Counted from the stretch's first letter, positions 29,180-42,694 are shown. The stretch is DNA of 64,000 bases from Dillenia suffruticosa (GCA_033439265.1 JAVTVX010000027.1:8137001-8201000), one strand, 5' to 3'. Numbers and translations are program-made. The notes: a model not told the origin generated them from the sequence alone.

Positions 29180-29208
<29 letters not shown>
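28936..29208 (+). promoter_or_regulatory. Promoter and 5'UTR of the nicotinamidase gene, with GA and CT microsatellites
   Basis: Only about 270 bp separate the tandem array from the start codon. A (GA)n run lies at 29049-29081 and a (CT)n run at 29181-29206, the latter ending two bases before the ATG. CT/GA tracts are common in plant core promoters and leaders. An upstream ATG at 29047 is in frame with the gene. Confidence 0.55.
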
Positions 29209-29210
<2 letters not shown>

Positions 29211-31859
29211 GGTATCGCAAACGTTTGATCTGTTAAAGAAAGAACTTCCTGTGGAAGAGGAATCGCTTGTTTTGATTGAAGATGACTCTGTCGGCCTCGT
29301 TCTCGTTGACCTCGTCAATGGCTTCTGCACCGTCGGCTCTGGCAATCTGGTCAATCTTTATCCCCTCTCTCTCTCTCTAATTTTCTAACTGCCTACCTCC
29401 TTCGTTCTTGTGAATAATACAAAACGGATGTTTGATTCAAATGGTTTCATCTCCATTCGACTGCATATCAACAATTCCATCTTTGGCTTGATTTTCTCGG
29501 ATCATCTCTGCCCAAAAATTTCATTATTTTTTTTGTATATATATACAATAAAATTTAGAAAACATATTAGTATGGGACTTTTATGGCTGAAATTATTAAA
29601 AACCTTAATAAAACAATTTCTTTTTTGCGTTTGCTTTCGATTTTAATTTGGTGTTATTTTTTTTGGGTTTAAGGTCATGAAGTGAAAATGTTGTTTGTAT
29701 TTGTTGACAAAACAGGCACCGGGGGAGCCAAACAAGCAAATATCCGAAATGGTGGATGAATCAGTGAGGTTAGCAAGAGGGTTTTGTGACAAGAAATGGC
29801 CTGTCTTGGCTTTCATTGATTCTCATTGGCCTGATGTTCCTGAGCCTCCTTATCCTCCTCACTGCATTATTGGTACTGATGAATCTAAATTAGTTCCTGG
29901 TAATATATATCTCTGTCTCTCATTACCTCACATTTAATCCAACATGCTATTTATCCCATAGAAAATTGTTCACACTGCAAAATTTTATATGCTCTGAGGA
30001 ATCTGTGGATAGCCAAGTGTCTTGAGTATTTCCTTGTGATAAATAGGATTTCTCAAATTTAACTGGGATTTATATTGGATTAGTTTCATATGCTCAGATA
30101 CTTTCTCTCATTTTTTTTTAAAAATAATTTGGGCATCCATTTTTTGTAGCTCTTGAATGGTTAGAAAATGAACCAAATGTGACAATTCGTCGCAAGGATT
30201 GCATTGATGGGTTTCTTGGTTCGATTGAAAAAGATGGGTCCAATGTGTTTGTTAATTGGGTTAAGTCGAACCAAATCAAAGTTGTGAGTATTTTCTTTAT
30301 TTCCTGTAGTGATTTCCATGTACTAATGGATGCAGATTAGCAATATGGAAGTTGATTCGTGTGTTTCTTTGGGTTCAGATATTGGTGGTAGGAATATGCA
30401 CAGATATATGCGTGCTAGACTTTTCATGTTCAGTGTTGTCTGCGAGAAATCGGGGTCTCCTAGCTCCACTTGAAGATGTTGTTATATACTCTAATGGTTG
30501 TGCTACTTATGATCTTCCTGACGATATTGCGAGAAACATCAAAGGTGCCATTCCTCATCCACAGGTACCGACTTTCATTTTATGTCTTGTGGAAAGTGTT
30601 TGTAGTTTGGTGTTCATAGTCCTTATTTTGCCTTCTCTCTGGATTTTCAATGTTAGTGGCCTTTTTTTTTTTTTTTTTTCTATTCCGTATGCTGCTTTCA
30701 TCACTATGGAGTTTCATGGGTGTAAAATATAGTTTTAGAACTTAAAGTCAATTATTTCAAAAGGATTGCTACCCAGTTTAGGCCTCCTTGGAACCCTTTA
30801 AACTTATAAACTCTCACTGGTCATTTTGGTTTCTATTAATGGAAGACAAGGATGTGATTTTCTTAATTTGTTTTTGTATTAACTCATTTTTATTCCCTGT
30901 TTTGAATGAATAGTAACCTTACAGGCAGGTGTAGAAGTTACTTAGGTAGATCTGGGGACAAATAAGGATCCAGGGGCTCCTTGTTTTTTTGGCTGCTTGT
31001 AAAAATAAATAATTCCATTTTGGCCATAATTGTATTTGTGGAACTGTTATTGTGTGAGATTTCTGCACCTTTCATAGGGGGCCTGTTTTCACTCAAATTA
31101 AAATTGTCAACTGTGTAGCAGAACATGAGGACAGTGATTAGTTTTAGCCTTCCACTAAATACCATGCAAAATATATACAAGTTATCAACTAATTTTATTG
31201 TAAATCCAAGAAAAAATATGATAGAATATTTTTTTTAGTAAGTACATAATTCTCACCTCTCTTTTAAATAGATGAAAGCCTCATTTTTATGAATCAATTT
31301 GTGGATATAAGGTTAAGTGGATCGATTATTCCTTAAAATCTATGACAGCGGTATACATCTGTGAAACTTTGGTTGGTTTAAGTCTATCAAATAGACTTGA
31401 GGTAAAGGTCTCCGACATGAACGAAAATTACATAAGAGAAAAAGAGCCAAAATTACAACCTCCCATTGGCTATTGAAGTGAGAACATGTCCCGAGATCAT
31501 TATGCACAAACTTAACTAGGCTGCATTTGTTTACATGTCTAGATTTTGTGATTCTGTCTGCTTGTCTAGATTACCAGTTTCTTGTTTAGAGGCCACATTT
31601 TTTACATTCAATGTTGTAATGTGCTAGTCAAATCTAATTTTGTACAGTGAACAGTTGAAAGATAGTGGCATATAGTTACATGGTCTGACCACAAAGCCTC
31701 CTGTGATTCACATGCATATGATTCATCAAATTATTGTTGATGGACGGTTGACCATCCTTGTCTACTTTGTGGCAGGATTTGATGCATCACATAGGCCTAT
31801 ATATTGCCAGGGGAAGGGGAGCAAAAATAGCATCAAAAGTTTCATTTGGTCTGGAATGA
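29209..31859 (+). CDS. NIC1: Nicotinamidase (isochorismatase-fold, NIC1 type)
   Basis: The enzyme hydrolyses nicotinamide to nicotinate and ammonia in the NAD salvage pathway. Five exons (29209-29349, 29716-29899, 30150-30283, 30379-30564, 31776-31859) with GT/AG borders assemble to 729 nt and 242 residues, close to the Arabidopsis NIC1 length. Visible family features are the catalytic Asp in GLVLVDLVNGFC, the metal-binding region AFIDSHWPD with the PPHC segment downstream, the Lys/Asp-containing TIRRKDCIDGF, and the catalytic Cys in VVGICTDICV. The last exon encodes LMHHIGLYIARGRGAKI and a TGA stop. The ATG at 29209 was chosen by homology; an in-frame upstream ATG would add 54 low-complexity residues. 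It converges on the NET2-like gene 0.9 kb downstream. Confidence 0.94.
30565..31775 (+). other. Fourth intron of the nicotinamidase gene
   Basis: This 1.2-kb AT-rich intron runs from a GTACCG donor to a GTGGCAG acceptor. A 20-base T run lies near 30660. Nothing else is recognisable. Confidence 0.75.
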
Positions 31860-32759
31860 GTTGAGAAATACCAACACTTGACCCTTTGCCAAGTATCGGA
31901 TCGAACTATTCTAGGGTGTAAGACTCAAATCCAGTACATTTATTATATGCAAGAGTTATCAATCATTCAAGTAATAGTCTGATCCGAGCTCTTGTTCTAC
32001 TGGAAATCCTCCTTGAGAATTGCTCCTTACTTTAAATACATCGTAAATAAGTGTTATCATATATTTTTTCGAATCAAGTATGAGAGTTGCTTCTGTTTAA
32101 AATGACATTCAGTAAAGTATTTCTCCTGGCTTCAGATTTCTCTAATTAATGGATTGTTTTTGTTTTCTTGATAGACAGTCCAACAAGTGTTGAGTCTTTT
32201 GTTTTATTTTTATTCTCTTCAAGTATTTATTGATCAGGCTAAGTTTAGTTTAAAACCATTGTGTTTAGCTTTCATCTGTCTTATTGTTCTGTTATGCTTC
32301 AAGCATGTTCACCTTACTGATGGGATCATCATGCTATGCTTTTCTCTAGAAATAAAGATATAGGAAAAAAAGAAGAGCATCTATATAGAATAATGATGTT
32401 TGGCATGAGGAAAAATATACTCGAAATGACAAATAGTTGATGTGGCATTAATCTATTGGTCATTGATTGTGCGAGATTCTGTCATCAGCTTTTCAAAAGC
32501 ACATATGATTAATCTACATGAGTTTTTCATTTCGGTCACATGTTTTGCCAAGCGAAGGTTACAAAGTTCAAAACTTACTCTTCTTCACTTGAACATAAAG
32601 AGAAGCAAACTGATGCAGCTATTCCAAAACTTTGAGCATTTATACTCATCTTACGTTTGGGCAGAAAACCAATATGAAGTTCTCTATCAAAAGTAATATC
32701 ACAGAGAATAATACAAACTTTGGGAAGAAAAAATAAAGAAAAGGAAAAGAACCAAACAA
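31860..32759. other. Convergent intergenic region between NIC1 and NET2-like
   Basis: These 900 bases must hold both 3'UTRs and terminators. They are AT-rich, and an 84-codon open frame at 32442-32696 has no family resemblance. No element ends were seen. Confidence 0.6.
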
Positions 32760-35700
32760 TTAGAGGGGACCTGATTTTCTTATGTTATTGTATTTCCTTT
32801 GCAATACAGGATTCACGCAGGAGAAGATTGAAGGCTTTTTGTTCTTTTGCTTAACCCCAAAAATGAATGACCTCAAAGGAACTCGGCTTCTTGATGTAGT
32901 GTGTAACAAGTAGGGGCTGTTCTTGTTCTTTGATCCGGAGAGTTCAAATTCCTCAGACAAGCTCACCAATGTCTTCTCAATTTCAAGTTGCAGTGCTGTC
33001 ACGTGATCTAGACCCACCTGCAATTCGTCTGCAACTTTGTTGTTCTCTTGTTTCATGTTCGACAGCTCACCTTGGAACCTTACTGCTTGATAACTTGTAA
33101 GCTTGCTTTCTTCTTCTTGTCCTGCACCGGCCTTCAGTGCCTTTGATAGCTCTTCCTGGATTTTGCACAGGTTTGAGAATCTGCACTGTAGTTCATCTTT
33201 TAGCACAGTGCTTTGCTCCAACCACACAGTGAGCTCAGTCTGTATCTCTCTCAAGTGTTTGTATATAGGTCTAGCATCTGATTTAAGAGATGGGTTCAAT
33301 CCAGAACCACTCCCTTCGGGTTTCTTCGTTTCCTTGTCCTTGAGTTTCGATATTTCAGCTTGTAAATCTTTAACTCCTGTCTGGAATTTCTGTATCTGAT
33401 GATACGAAGTGCTGAATCTCAACCAGAAATCAAGGTTCTCCTCTAGCAGCTCATCAATGTTTGCACGGAACTTTTCTTCGACGGGTGAAGGAGTTTGGTT
33501 CTGATCCATTAACATCCTCTTGATATCAACGTCGACGGCTTCTTCTGCAGTTGGAGGATCACTTTGAGATTCAATTTCATTGGATTTCTCCTTTACATCT
33601 GAATTTCCCTGAAGAAGGCTCAGTTTCTTGCGCAGCGCTTGGATTTCCTCTTCCTTAATAGCAAGTGCAGCCCTCAGTTCTATAAGTTCTTCCTTGGTGT
33701 CAGAAAGGCTCTTCTTGACTTCTTTATAGTTGCGTAATGCTGTTGAATACTGGTCCAATAGATACTTCTCTCTGTCCTCCATTCCATTTGCAAACATCTC
33801 CTTCCAATTAGGCTCATCTTCTTGCTCCTTCACCTGTTCTGTAGAGTCAAGTTCTCTGTGATCATCCACGGTTTTTGATGAATCTTGCTGCTCAACCTTG
33901 ACTTCTCTATCATCCTTAAATGCGTTCTCTGGCTTTTGGGCATCTGGTTTCTCTATCAACTCAATCTTTGGTGTTACTTCGGGAACTGAACCAATTTCTG
34001 ACATTGGAGTAGTAACCTCTAGCTCCTCATCAGGCTTCACACTCTGCAGTTTCTCTGAGAGGTGATCAAGACTACATCGTGCTTGAGTAAAATGTGTCTG
34101 AAGGTTGTTACTCTGATCTTCAACATTCCGGTTCATATTCTGCAGTTCATTCAATTTTTCCTCCATCTCCCCCAGCTTGTTGCTCATGATATTGTTCCCA
34201 TCAATCAGATTCGCTTTATCTTCTTCCAAAGTTCGAATTTGTGCTTGAAGTTCATCAGTTTCTGATTTCAGTCTCTTTATATGAGCTGCTTGAGAAGAAA
34301 CTGCAGTCTCCAAACTGATCACCTTATTCACAAGCTCATTGATGCTCTCTGCCATTTCTGTTTCAGTGAGAGACGTGTTCGACCCCACGTCAAATTGCTC
34401 CCTAATTTTCTCCTTTAGCTCTTCCAACTCTCGCTTCCTTTCTGTCTCGACAACCACTTCTTCCTGCACAACTTTTGGCTTCTCTGCAGACTTGACAGAC
34501 TCCGATTTTCCAGATGGCTTTTCTTGATTGGCTTGATCACCGAGGAATTCATTCCTAAGAGTCTTCAACTTCCCACGTGCTTCGATGATTCTTTGCTGCT
34601 CCAGCATCGCTTGCTTAGCTGATCTCTCTTGTTGTTCCTCGAGCTCAACCAAGGTTTCCTGACAGGACTTCAAAGCAGCTGCAGCCATCACAGTCCTAGC
34701 CTCATTGTCTTCAATCACTGTGCCAACACTGAATTCATCTTGCAAATTGGATATCTTCCCATGCATATCGGTGATCTGTTTCTCGATTTCCCAATACTTT
34801 GCAAGACCATTTTCATAGGAACTCCTCACAAACTCCTTCTCAGTCTGCAGTCCCAAGATCTCCTTCTGAAGCTTTTCGATCTCTTCAAGTGCCTCCGTTT
34901 TGTTCAATCCAGACTTGGGAGCATTATTTGCTGCACTAGTTGCTGCTGTTTTCTTTGTCATTGGAAGCAGCTTCTTTTGAGCTGATGTCAAGAGGGACTT
35001 CATGTCTTTGCCTGCACCTTTTGGAGCTTTTGGTATATTAGGTTTTGGGGACTCAGGAGTCCTCTTAGGGCCAGCTCTAGGAGAAGTGTATTCGTCTTCT
35101 TCATCCATTGCAAATTGGACTTGCTCAGGGAAGATGGATGCAATGGTGTTGTTGGCATTTTGGAGCTCGGTTGATAAATGATCGTATCTTTCTGCCAAGG
35201 CTCGGTATGACTTGTATGATTCTTCCACAAAGTTTATCAACTCTGGTCTCTTTTTGTAATACATTTCTGCTCTCTTGGCAAATGAATCTCCATCTTCCTC
35301 AATGAGTTTGATTATGTATTGTGTCTTCTCCTCCATATCTGCAATTTCATGGGACTCAAAACTCAATTATAGTGGAATAGGTTGGTATCACAGCTTTACC
35401 ATGAAAACATAGAAAATTTAGCAAGAGTTCTTCCCAATCCTCCAAACTAAAATCTCCCATTACTCTTTCGTACATAAACTCAAAGAGAAACACTAAAAAA
35501 AAAATGTTCTGATCTGACAAAGATGTACAAATGCAAAATCTTCCCTGCATTCTAGCATAATAAGGCACCTATATAGCTCAAATATTGAACGGAAATGACG
35601 AGCATTTCATTAAATTTTTAAAGGAAATTTTTAAAGTTGTGATTTTAGTATACAAAATTGTCGAACATAATAATGAAGTAGTGAAGAAATTCAAATTAAT

Positions 35701-36783
35701 GATTAAAAATTTATTGGAAGAATTGCATCTCTAAGATACCAAAACCTTTACGGAAAAGAGAGACGGTTGCCTCTAGAATTAAAAAAAAAAAGTTTAATGT
35801 ATGTAATTTTAGAAATTATAATTCATTAAAAAAAATTAAAAACCACAATGTATATTATATTCTAATCCCAATAGAGATTTCTGATTTGGACCCACTAAAA
35901 TTCATGCTTTTTGATGATTCCCAACAATTAACAAAAATGCTTAATTTGGGGCATTCTTACAAAAGGAAGGGATCAAGAGACAGAAAATGGAGCTTCCCCT
36001 ATATAAATGTCTCATTGCCCATAGTATTTAACCCCATTTTGGACTGAAAAAAAAAAAAAAAGGGGGAAATCCAAGTAATCAATGAAGAACCAGCTGTTGT
36101 TGCCCCCAAGTATGATATGGGACGTGCCAGCCATGAACTGGGAACCACCTAAAAAAATCCAATATTATCAAAAATTGAGTACCACACTCCCATTGTATTT
36201 AGTTTGTAATCATTATTATTATTATTATTATTGTTATTGTTATTATTGTTATTATTATTATTTATTTTTTTAAAGATGGCATGATTAGAAGAATAGAAAG
36301 ATGTTACATGTCCTCTGGCCATGTGCCTGGAACTTCACCTCCCACATTTTCTCAGGTGGTAAAAGCTCATTCACCTCCCAATTCAACTTCTTTTTGCTTT
36401 TGTGATTTTAGATAATCAACACATAGAACAATTATAACAAAAAAGAATTAATTAATGGGGTAACCTCATTGAGGGTATGATGATCTTATAAGAATATAAT
36501 TGTAGTATAATCCATTTAGCTAAAACCAATTTTCCAGATCCACAGTTTCTATTGAATGCTTGTCAAAGATTTCCTCTCTACCATCATCATGAAACACAGG
36601 GCTTTATCTTTCAGAAAACACCAATGAAGTTTATGCAACATACATACAATATAAACCCCCCCCCCAAAAAAAAAACAAAAAAAAGGTACCTTGGAGGTTT
36701 TGTTCTAGCCATTTGGATTGCTTTGTTCTGATGTGGCTTGCCCACCACCATGAATATGCATTGCTTGCTGCCCTCTGCAACAT
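32760..36783 (-). CDS. NET2: NETWORKED 2-like actin-binding protein (NAB/KIP1 domain)
   Basis: There are two exons: 36783-36690 encodes MLQRAASNAYSWWWASHIR and the next dozen residues, and 35338-32760 encodes the rest. The 1.35-kb intron has a GTACC donor and a TTGCAG acceptor in matching phase. The assembled 2673 nt encode 890 residues. Residues 1 to about 90 form the NAB domain (WWWASHIR, LIEEDGDSFAKRAEMYYKKRPEL), which binds F-actin in the plant NET superfamily. Long coiled-coil segments follow from about 170 to 470, 540 to 600 and 650 to 840. The end carries the conserved SRSRVPLRSFIFGVK and KPSIFSCVNPVLQRKY. NET2 proteins in Arabidopsis are pollen proteins that link actin to the plasma membrane through receptor kinases; pollen expression here is inferred. 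Which NET2 paralogue cannot be decided. Confidence 0.94.
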
Positions 36784-37274
36784 GTTTCCCTTCTTTGAAT
36801 CTCTCTCTCTCTCGCTCTCTCTAGACAAGAATCATAATCTCATATATTTTAAAAGAATAAAATAAAACCCCCCTCCCAAAGAAGAAAAAAAGAGTTGGGA
36901 GAGAAAAAGAATTGCAAGAAAAATGGAGTTTTTGATTATTTTGGAGAGGAAAAGAAAGGCAACAATGAATGCCTTGGAAAAGACTCCTGATTGTGAAATA
37001 TGGTGGGGAGAAAAATTTGGCCGAAATTAGAGTGATACCTGTTATTAAACGAGCCATAATCTCAGCAATCTAGCCAATCAAACTTTAGGCTTTGTCCACG
37101 TGGCATTTCACACAAAAATGCCAACCTGGCTATCCCAGAAATTAATCATATTTTTTTAGAAAAAGAAGTTCATTATTTAACGACATAATTTTCAAAAGTT
37201 CTCTTTTCCCAACCGACCTCTTCAATTCTTTAACTTTCGGACTCTTTTTTTTCTCTTTACATGTGTGTGCGCGT

Positions 37275-37320
<46 letters not shown>

Positions 37321-37400
37321 AGAGCTCATTGGAGTCCAATCTAGGAATTTTCAGTCGAATGGACTCTTTGGAATGAGATTGTGTAGAATATGTTCTGCAG
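36784..37400 (-). promoter_or_regulatory. 5'UTR and promoter region of the NET2-like gene
   Basis: CT-rich sequence (36803-36825) lies just upstream of the start codon, and a (GA)n run sits at 37278-37316. A C/A homopolymer mix at 36655-36685 lies inside the intron. No TATA box can be placed with confidence. Confidence 0.4.
37278..37316. repeat. (GA)n microsatellite upstream of the NET2-like gene
   Basis: About 19 GA units, starting after CGCGTCACA. Confidence 0.95.
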
Positions 37401-38829
37401 GGAGGGATGAAAATATTTTATTAATAAATTTATGATCGCATCATAAATAATGATTATTGTATCTCCAGGGTTTCCTTTTGTCGTTTTTGGAAGATAAGGT
37501 ATTTTATTTTATTTTTTAGTGTGGGGGGGGGGAGTTTCCTTGAAAGCACTTGTTTTATTTGAAAAAGAAAAAAAAAACTAAAAAAAGAGCTTGAATTTTC
37601 GTTAAAAACGATGTCAGAAAGAGATGGGATGGGAGGAGTTTTGATAGTACAGGACATGAGGAGTCCTTATTTACTCAGAATTACAGGCATCAAAATTCTT
37701 ACGTACGAACATGTAAATGTAAATCCCAGGAGCAGGAGCACATTGAATGATACCATTTCTAGCTTTATTCCAAGACATTAAGGAAACGTCCAACCCCAAA
37801 TCATGATCTGGTCCAAACAAGCTGCCTTGTCTTGGATTTTATGAAATGTGTATATGAAACAAAACAGCTTTAGTGACCATAAGGACTGCCATGAAAAAAG
37901 TAGCAACAGAGGACTCCAAGCAACACATGTCCTGGTTATGCTTGAACTGCTCAGTACTTTCCAATCGCATATAGAGGAAAGAAGATGCAAATGGAACACC
38001 AACCAACCAATACGATCAAAATGAGGTTGGGCTTAATTATCTCTTAATGTAGAATGATTCACAGTGGAATTGAGTAAAAAGAGAAAGCTTGTTTCTGTTT
38101 CAAACTACTATTCACAATAGCCATGTTTACGAAAAGAATCAGCATATCCACTCCTGCACTGCACTGGTTGAGGGATGAACAAAATCAAGCCAACAGATGA
38201 GAGCATGTATTAGGTATTGTTCTCCTAGTCATTCACAAACTCTAATTTAAATTTCCAACCCTTTGTACCAAAAAAAAAAAAAAAAAAAAAAAAATTTCCA
38301 ACCCTATAAAGGTTGATGCAAGAAGTTCAAAAAGATCCTTCAAAACTGATTGCGATTGGTAATACTCTTGACTTATGCATGCCGATCCGCTGCTCTTCTG
38401 CAGAAGCTTCTTAGAGGGTTAAATACAATACATTTTCTGCTATTTTCTTGTTTGTTACCACAACTAAGGTTGTGGATCACAACTAAGTACTTCTGCAAAG
38501 GCCACCATGTTTACCATAAGCTTGTCAAAAGCTTCATCAGGTTTGAAGAGAAGATAGCCTCTGCTCTACAAAGTTATTGCCTTCTGTGCAACGAATATAA
38601 TGGGAAAGGAAAATCAGCACACAACCAAATGCGAGGGCAAGTGAAAATGGAGAAAGAAGGAAGTGCGCCTCGTCACTTGAATACAACTAGCAAAAGTGAT
38701 GATCGACATAGCTAGGATAAAAGGTCATATTTGCATTTTGATGTCAAACTTTCAAACAGATATATGCAACCTCAAGAAAAAAAAAATAAGAGAAAACAAG
38801 AGTAATGCAATAAATTACACACTCGAGAA
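37401..38829. other. Intergenic DNA without recognised genes
   Basis: AT-rich sequence with a 24-A run at 38271-38293. A 121-codon open frame at 38350-38715 lacks any family motif and has no convincing splice partners. No repeats with partners in the window were seen. Confidence 0.55.
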
Positions 38830-39094
38830 TTTTATGTTACAAACTATTTTAGAACTTATCATTTGTTCATTAGGATTGTTTACAAAATGCATAGTTATTG
38901 TATTAATTAATATTTCTGTTGAATTATATTGTTATCTTATATTTCCTCTTTCTTCTGTAGTTATCTCGGTATGTGTTAATATTCGATTTTTAGTTTTTTG
39001 GGGTAAAGTATTGAAAACATTTTCTAATAATCAAGACATGAATTCTCATGATTTAAAAATAAAATGTCACAAATTAAATCCCAAAATATAGAGT
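38830..39094 (-). pseudogene. Possible separated part of the fossil pararetrovirus
   Basis: Immediately beyond the 3' LTR of copia element 3, the minus strand has an AT-rich frame with one stop in about 65 codons, including ILTHTEITTEERGNI and ITMHFVNNPNEQ. If element 3 inserted into the pararetrovirus at 46158, this would be its downstream remainder. No diagnostic motif was recognised, so the assignment rests on position only. Confidence 0.25.
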
Positions 39095-39484
39095 TGAATC
39101 GTTAATTCTTTTTTATGCGTAGATCTAAAAGCAATCACACATGGATACCCTTTTGATTTCCATAATCCAAGTGCTTTTTAATGTGATATATGATTTTGGT
39201 CTATGAATCCCTCAACAATGGAAACCCTCTTTTCCTTTTTTTTTGTTTCAACGAAGAGGAAGATATTTCATACGTTCCTTTCTTTTTTTCTTTTTTAAAA
39301 AAGATAACTTCCATTCCAAATTCACAACAAAAAAAAAAAGAGAGAGATTGAAAATAGTTTTACAGAAAAAAAAAAAAAAAAAACTACTCCCCTGTATTTT
39401 TCTTTATCACTTCTAAATTTGAATGTTGAAATGGTGTTGGGTCGGGTCAAACCCACATAGGTGACTCGGCACCTATTTCCAACA
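39095..39484 (-). repeat. 3' LTR of copia element 3
   Basis: It matches 45772-46157 from AAAAGCAATCA(C/T) through the long A-run to the CCAACA/CTAACA end. The exact outer boundary at 39095 is inferred from the partner's primer-site position. Confidence 0.82.
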
Positions 39485-39983
39485 TCTCTCATTTACACAT
39501 AAGACTTAGATCTGCATTTAACTCAATTATTTTTCATATGCCATCAATTTTATACAATCAAATGAATCGTGTGACTAGTAAATATATCAAGAGTTCAGAG
39601 TCACACACCGGTTAAGAATATATAACAACTCAATACTTAATACAATGATGACATTAAGTATTGCTATACCCCAAACTTCTTTTTGCTACACACAGTCAAT
39701 GTATTTCTCATCTCTCAAATAATACAAATAAAAGCATACTTGAGTTAACACAAATTACGCATTCACAATTATATTTCAAAAATACTAAGTTAAAACATAA
39801 TTGGCCGGCATATGAATACAAAACGATGTGTCAGCCATAAAATAGTTTTTCTTTTATACTACTATCTATATGCTCTACTATCTATATGCTCCATTTTAGC
39901 TGTTTTCTTATACATGCACTGTAAAACCAAATCAATTATGGCATCTTGGTTACATGCTAAAGTACCAACACTAAAATAAAGTT

Positions 39984-41260
39984 TTAAGAAACAGGTGAAA
40001 ATTTTAAGGGTATTTTAATGAGGTTAATTATAAATAATCTGGAAAGTGATACACATATTTGTTTCTTGCTTCTCCAAGAGATGACGCAATTATTCAGTAA
40101 TAAAATATTAGCTTGGATAGATTTACGTTTATCTAAATCGTCATCCAAATCAGTATCTGTGTATCTACTCAACAACAAATCATTTCCTTGATAACAAATG
40201 AAATAGTTTGCAGTTCCTTTCAAATATCGCAAAATTCTCTTTACAGTAATTCAGTGATTTCGATTTTGATTAGATTGATACTTGCTAACCAAACCTACAG
40301 CATAACAGATGTTAGAACGAATACACATTATAGCGTACATTAGATTCGCAACAGTGCTGGAATATGGTACTTTTGACATATCGTGTTTTTCTTCAGTAGT
40401 TTTTGGGTATATTGCTAGGTTTAAACTTTCGCCTCTAGCTATAGGAGTATCAATAGATTTACATTTGTTTATCCTAATTTGTTTTAAAATCTTTTTAATG
40501 TAAGATTCTTGAAATAAGGTTAAAAATCTCTTATAATGATCTCTGTGAATCTTGACACCTAGTATGTACTTTGCCACATTTATGTCTTTCATCTCAAAAT
40601 TTAATAATAACCAACTCTTGATACTCAAAATATACTCCATATCATTTTCGGCTAACAATGTGTCATCGATATAGAGAGATAGAATTACAAACTTATTATT
40701 AATTTCTTCACGTAAACACAATGATTTTCACTTATGATCAGAAATCGTAAGAGATTACAGATCTGTGAAATCTCAAATATCATTATCTTGAAGACTGCTT
40801 AAAACCATAACTTGATCTATTCAATTTATAAACGTTGTTTTCTTGCCCTTTAACCATGAAATCTACTGATTGTTCAATATAGATTTCTTCTTTAAGTTCT
40901 CTATTGAAAAATGCAGTTTTCACGTCCATCTGGTATAATTCTAAATCTAAATTGTCTACAATGATCAACAATAGGCGAATAGAGACAAATTTCACTATTG
41001 ATGAAAATGTTTCTCCATAATCAATACCTTCTTACTTGATATAACCTTTTACTACCAATCGAATTTTATACCTCTCGATTGTTCTATCAGCTTTACGTTT
41101 AACTTTGAGAATTCACTTATTTCTAATAGCTTTGTACCCAAGTGGAAGATCAACATGTTCTCAAATATAGTTGAATTCCATCGACTCTATTTCTTCATCT
41201 ATTGCTTCCACTCATCCTTGGCAAGACAAGACAAAGCCTCATTCACATTCTTAAGCTCAT
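39984..41260 (-). pseudogene. RT and RNase H remnant of copia element 3
   Basis: Reading the minus strand, RT pieces include the MDVKTAFFNRELKEEIYIEQ region (about 40935-40870). An YIDDTLLAENDM segment (about 40660) stands at the YVDD active site, followed by YILGVKIHRD. RNase H-side remnants (RYLKGTANYFICY) end near 39984. Frames change several times. Confidence 0.85.
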
Positions 41261-41599
41261 CCTCCTCTTGTGGAGAAATAATAAAAGCGTACCATTTAAT
41301 TCCGTAATAACATTTGGGTACACCTTTCCTAACACTTTTCTAAATCGAAGATTTGGCTGGATCATTAAAATTTGAATCCTTCATATTAGGATTATCTAGG
41401 GGTTCAATTTCTCATGGTTCTCTTGATCCATCCTACACAGATCTATCATTTGAATTATTTAATTCAAACAAAAGTTCTCTTTTCGCTATTTCACCTTTGT
41501 TAGGAAAATTATTTTTTAGAAATATCACATTTCGTGATTCAAATTTCATTACAGTACCACCATTGAGCTTACCGATGAATACATAACATTTTAACCGGT

Positions 41600-42532
41600 T
41601 AGAGTATTTAATAAAGATATACTTCTTTTCTCGGAGACCAACATTTCCAAATTTATTGAAAGAATCATGAATATAAGCTGCCGAACCCCAAAATCTAAAA
41701 CCATTTAGACTTGGTGTTTTACTAGTTCAAAGTTCATATGATATAGTTGGTACTGATTTTGAAGTCACCCTATTCAAAATATAGGCTGCAGTTAACATTG
41801 CGTCTTCCCAAAAGGAAATGGACAAGTTAGCTTGTGCCATTATGATCTCGTCATATCCAACAATATTCTATTCATTCTCTTAACAACACTATTCTGTTGA
41901 GATTTATGAAAAATAGTCAATTATCTAATAATTCTCTTTTTACTACATAGATTCTTGAATTGATATGATAGATATTCACGTTCTTGATCTGTTCTGAAAA
42001 CTTTAATTTTTCTATCTATTTAATTCACCACTTCGTTCATATAATGTCTAAAACACCTAAGTATTTCATATTTTTGATAAATCAGATAGATATAACCATA
42101 TCGCGTAAAATTATCTATGAATGTAAAGAAATATGAAACTCCATGCCGAACATTCATATTCATTGGACCACAAATATCAAAGTGAACCAATTACAATGGA
42201 AATTCAGCCCTTACGATCTTTCCAAATGGTTTTCGGGTCATTTTCCCCATAAAACAATATTCACAATTTAGTAAATCAAATTTAGTAAAACAACCCAATA
42301 GTTCTACTTTCATAAATCGATTCATCATATCCTCCCCAATGTGACCAAGTCTAGCGTACCATATTTTGTCATCAATATTAGAAAAATAAACATTTAACAA
42401 AATATAACGATCAATATAATAGTTAAACATTTGTTTGTCACAATCCAAAGTAAGAAAGCAATTCATCAGATATCCAGTACCATAAAACACACCATTGTTA
42501 TAGATACAAATCATATCATGAGAAAAGTTCAA
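41600..42532 (-). pseudogene. GAG-pre-integrase and integrase remnant of copia element 3
   Basis: The 42532-42191 frame contains WYARLGHIGEDMMNRF and CEYCFMGKMTRKPFG, the zinc-binding region ahead of integrase. Integrase core remains continue to about 41600 in shifting frames. Confidence 0.82.
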
Positions 42533-42694
42533 GTCATAACTTAGTCTAAGAAAAACAATAACAGAAATTAAATTTTATCGAATCTCTAGTGCATAGAGAA
42601 TATCATGAAAGATTAGGGTTTGACCACTTTATAACTCTAGTTTGCAAGTGTCAATACTTTTGACTTTAACTATGGTATTGTTCCTTATGTATAT

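Noticed and set aside
38350..38715. 121-codon plus-strand open frame
   Set aside because: No family motif, no promoter or splice context, and composition like the surrounding intergenic DNA.
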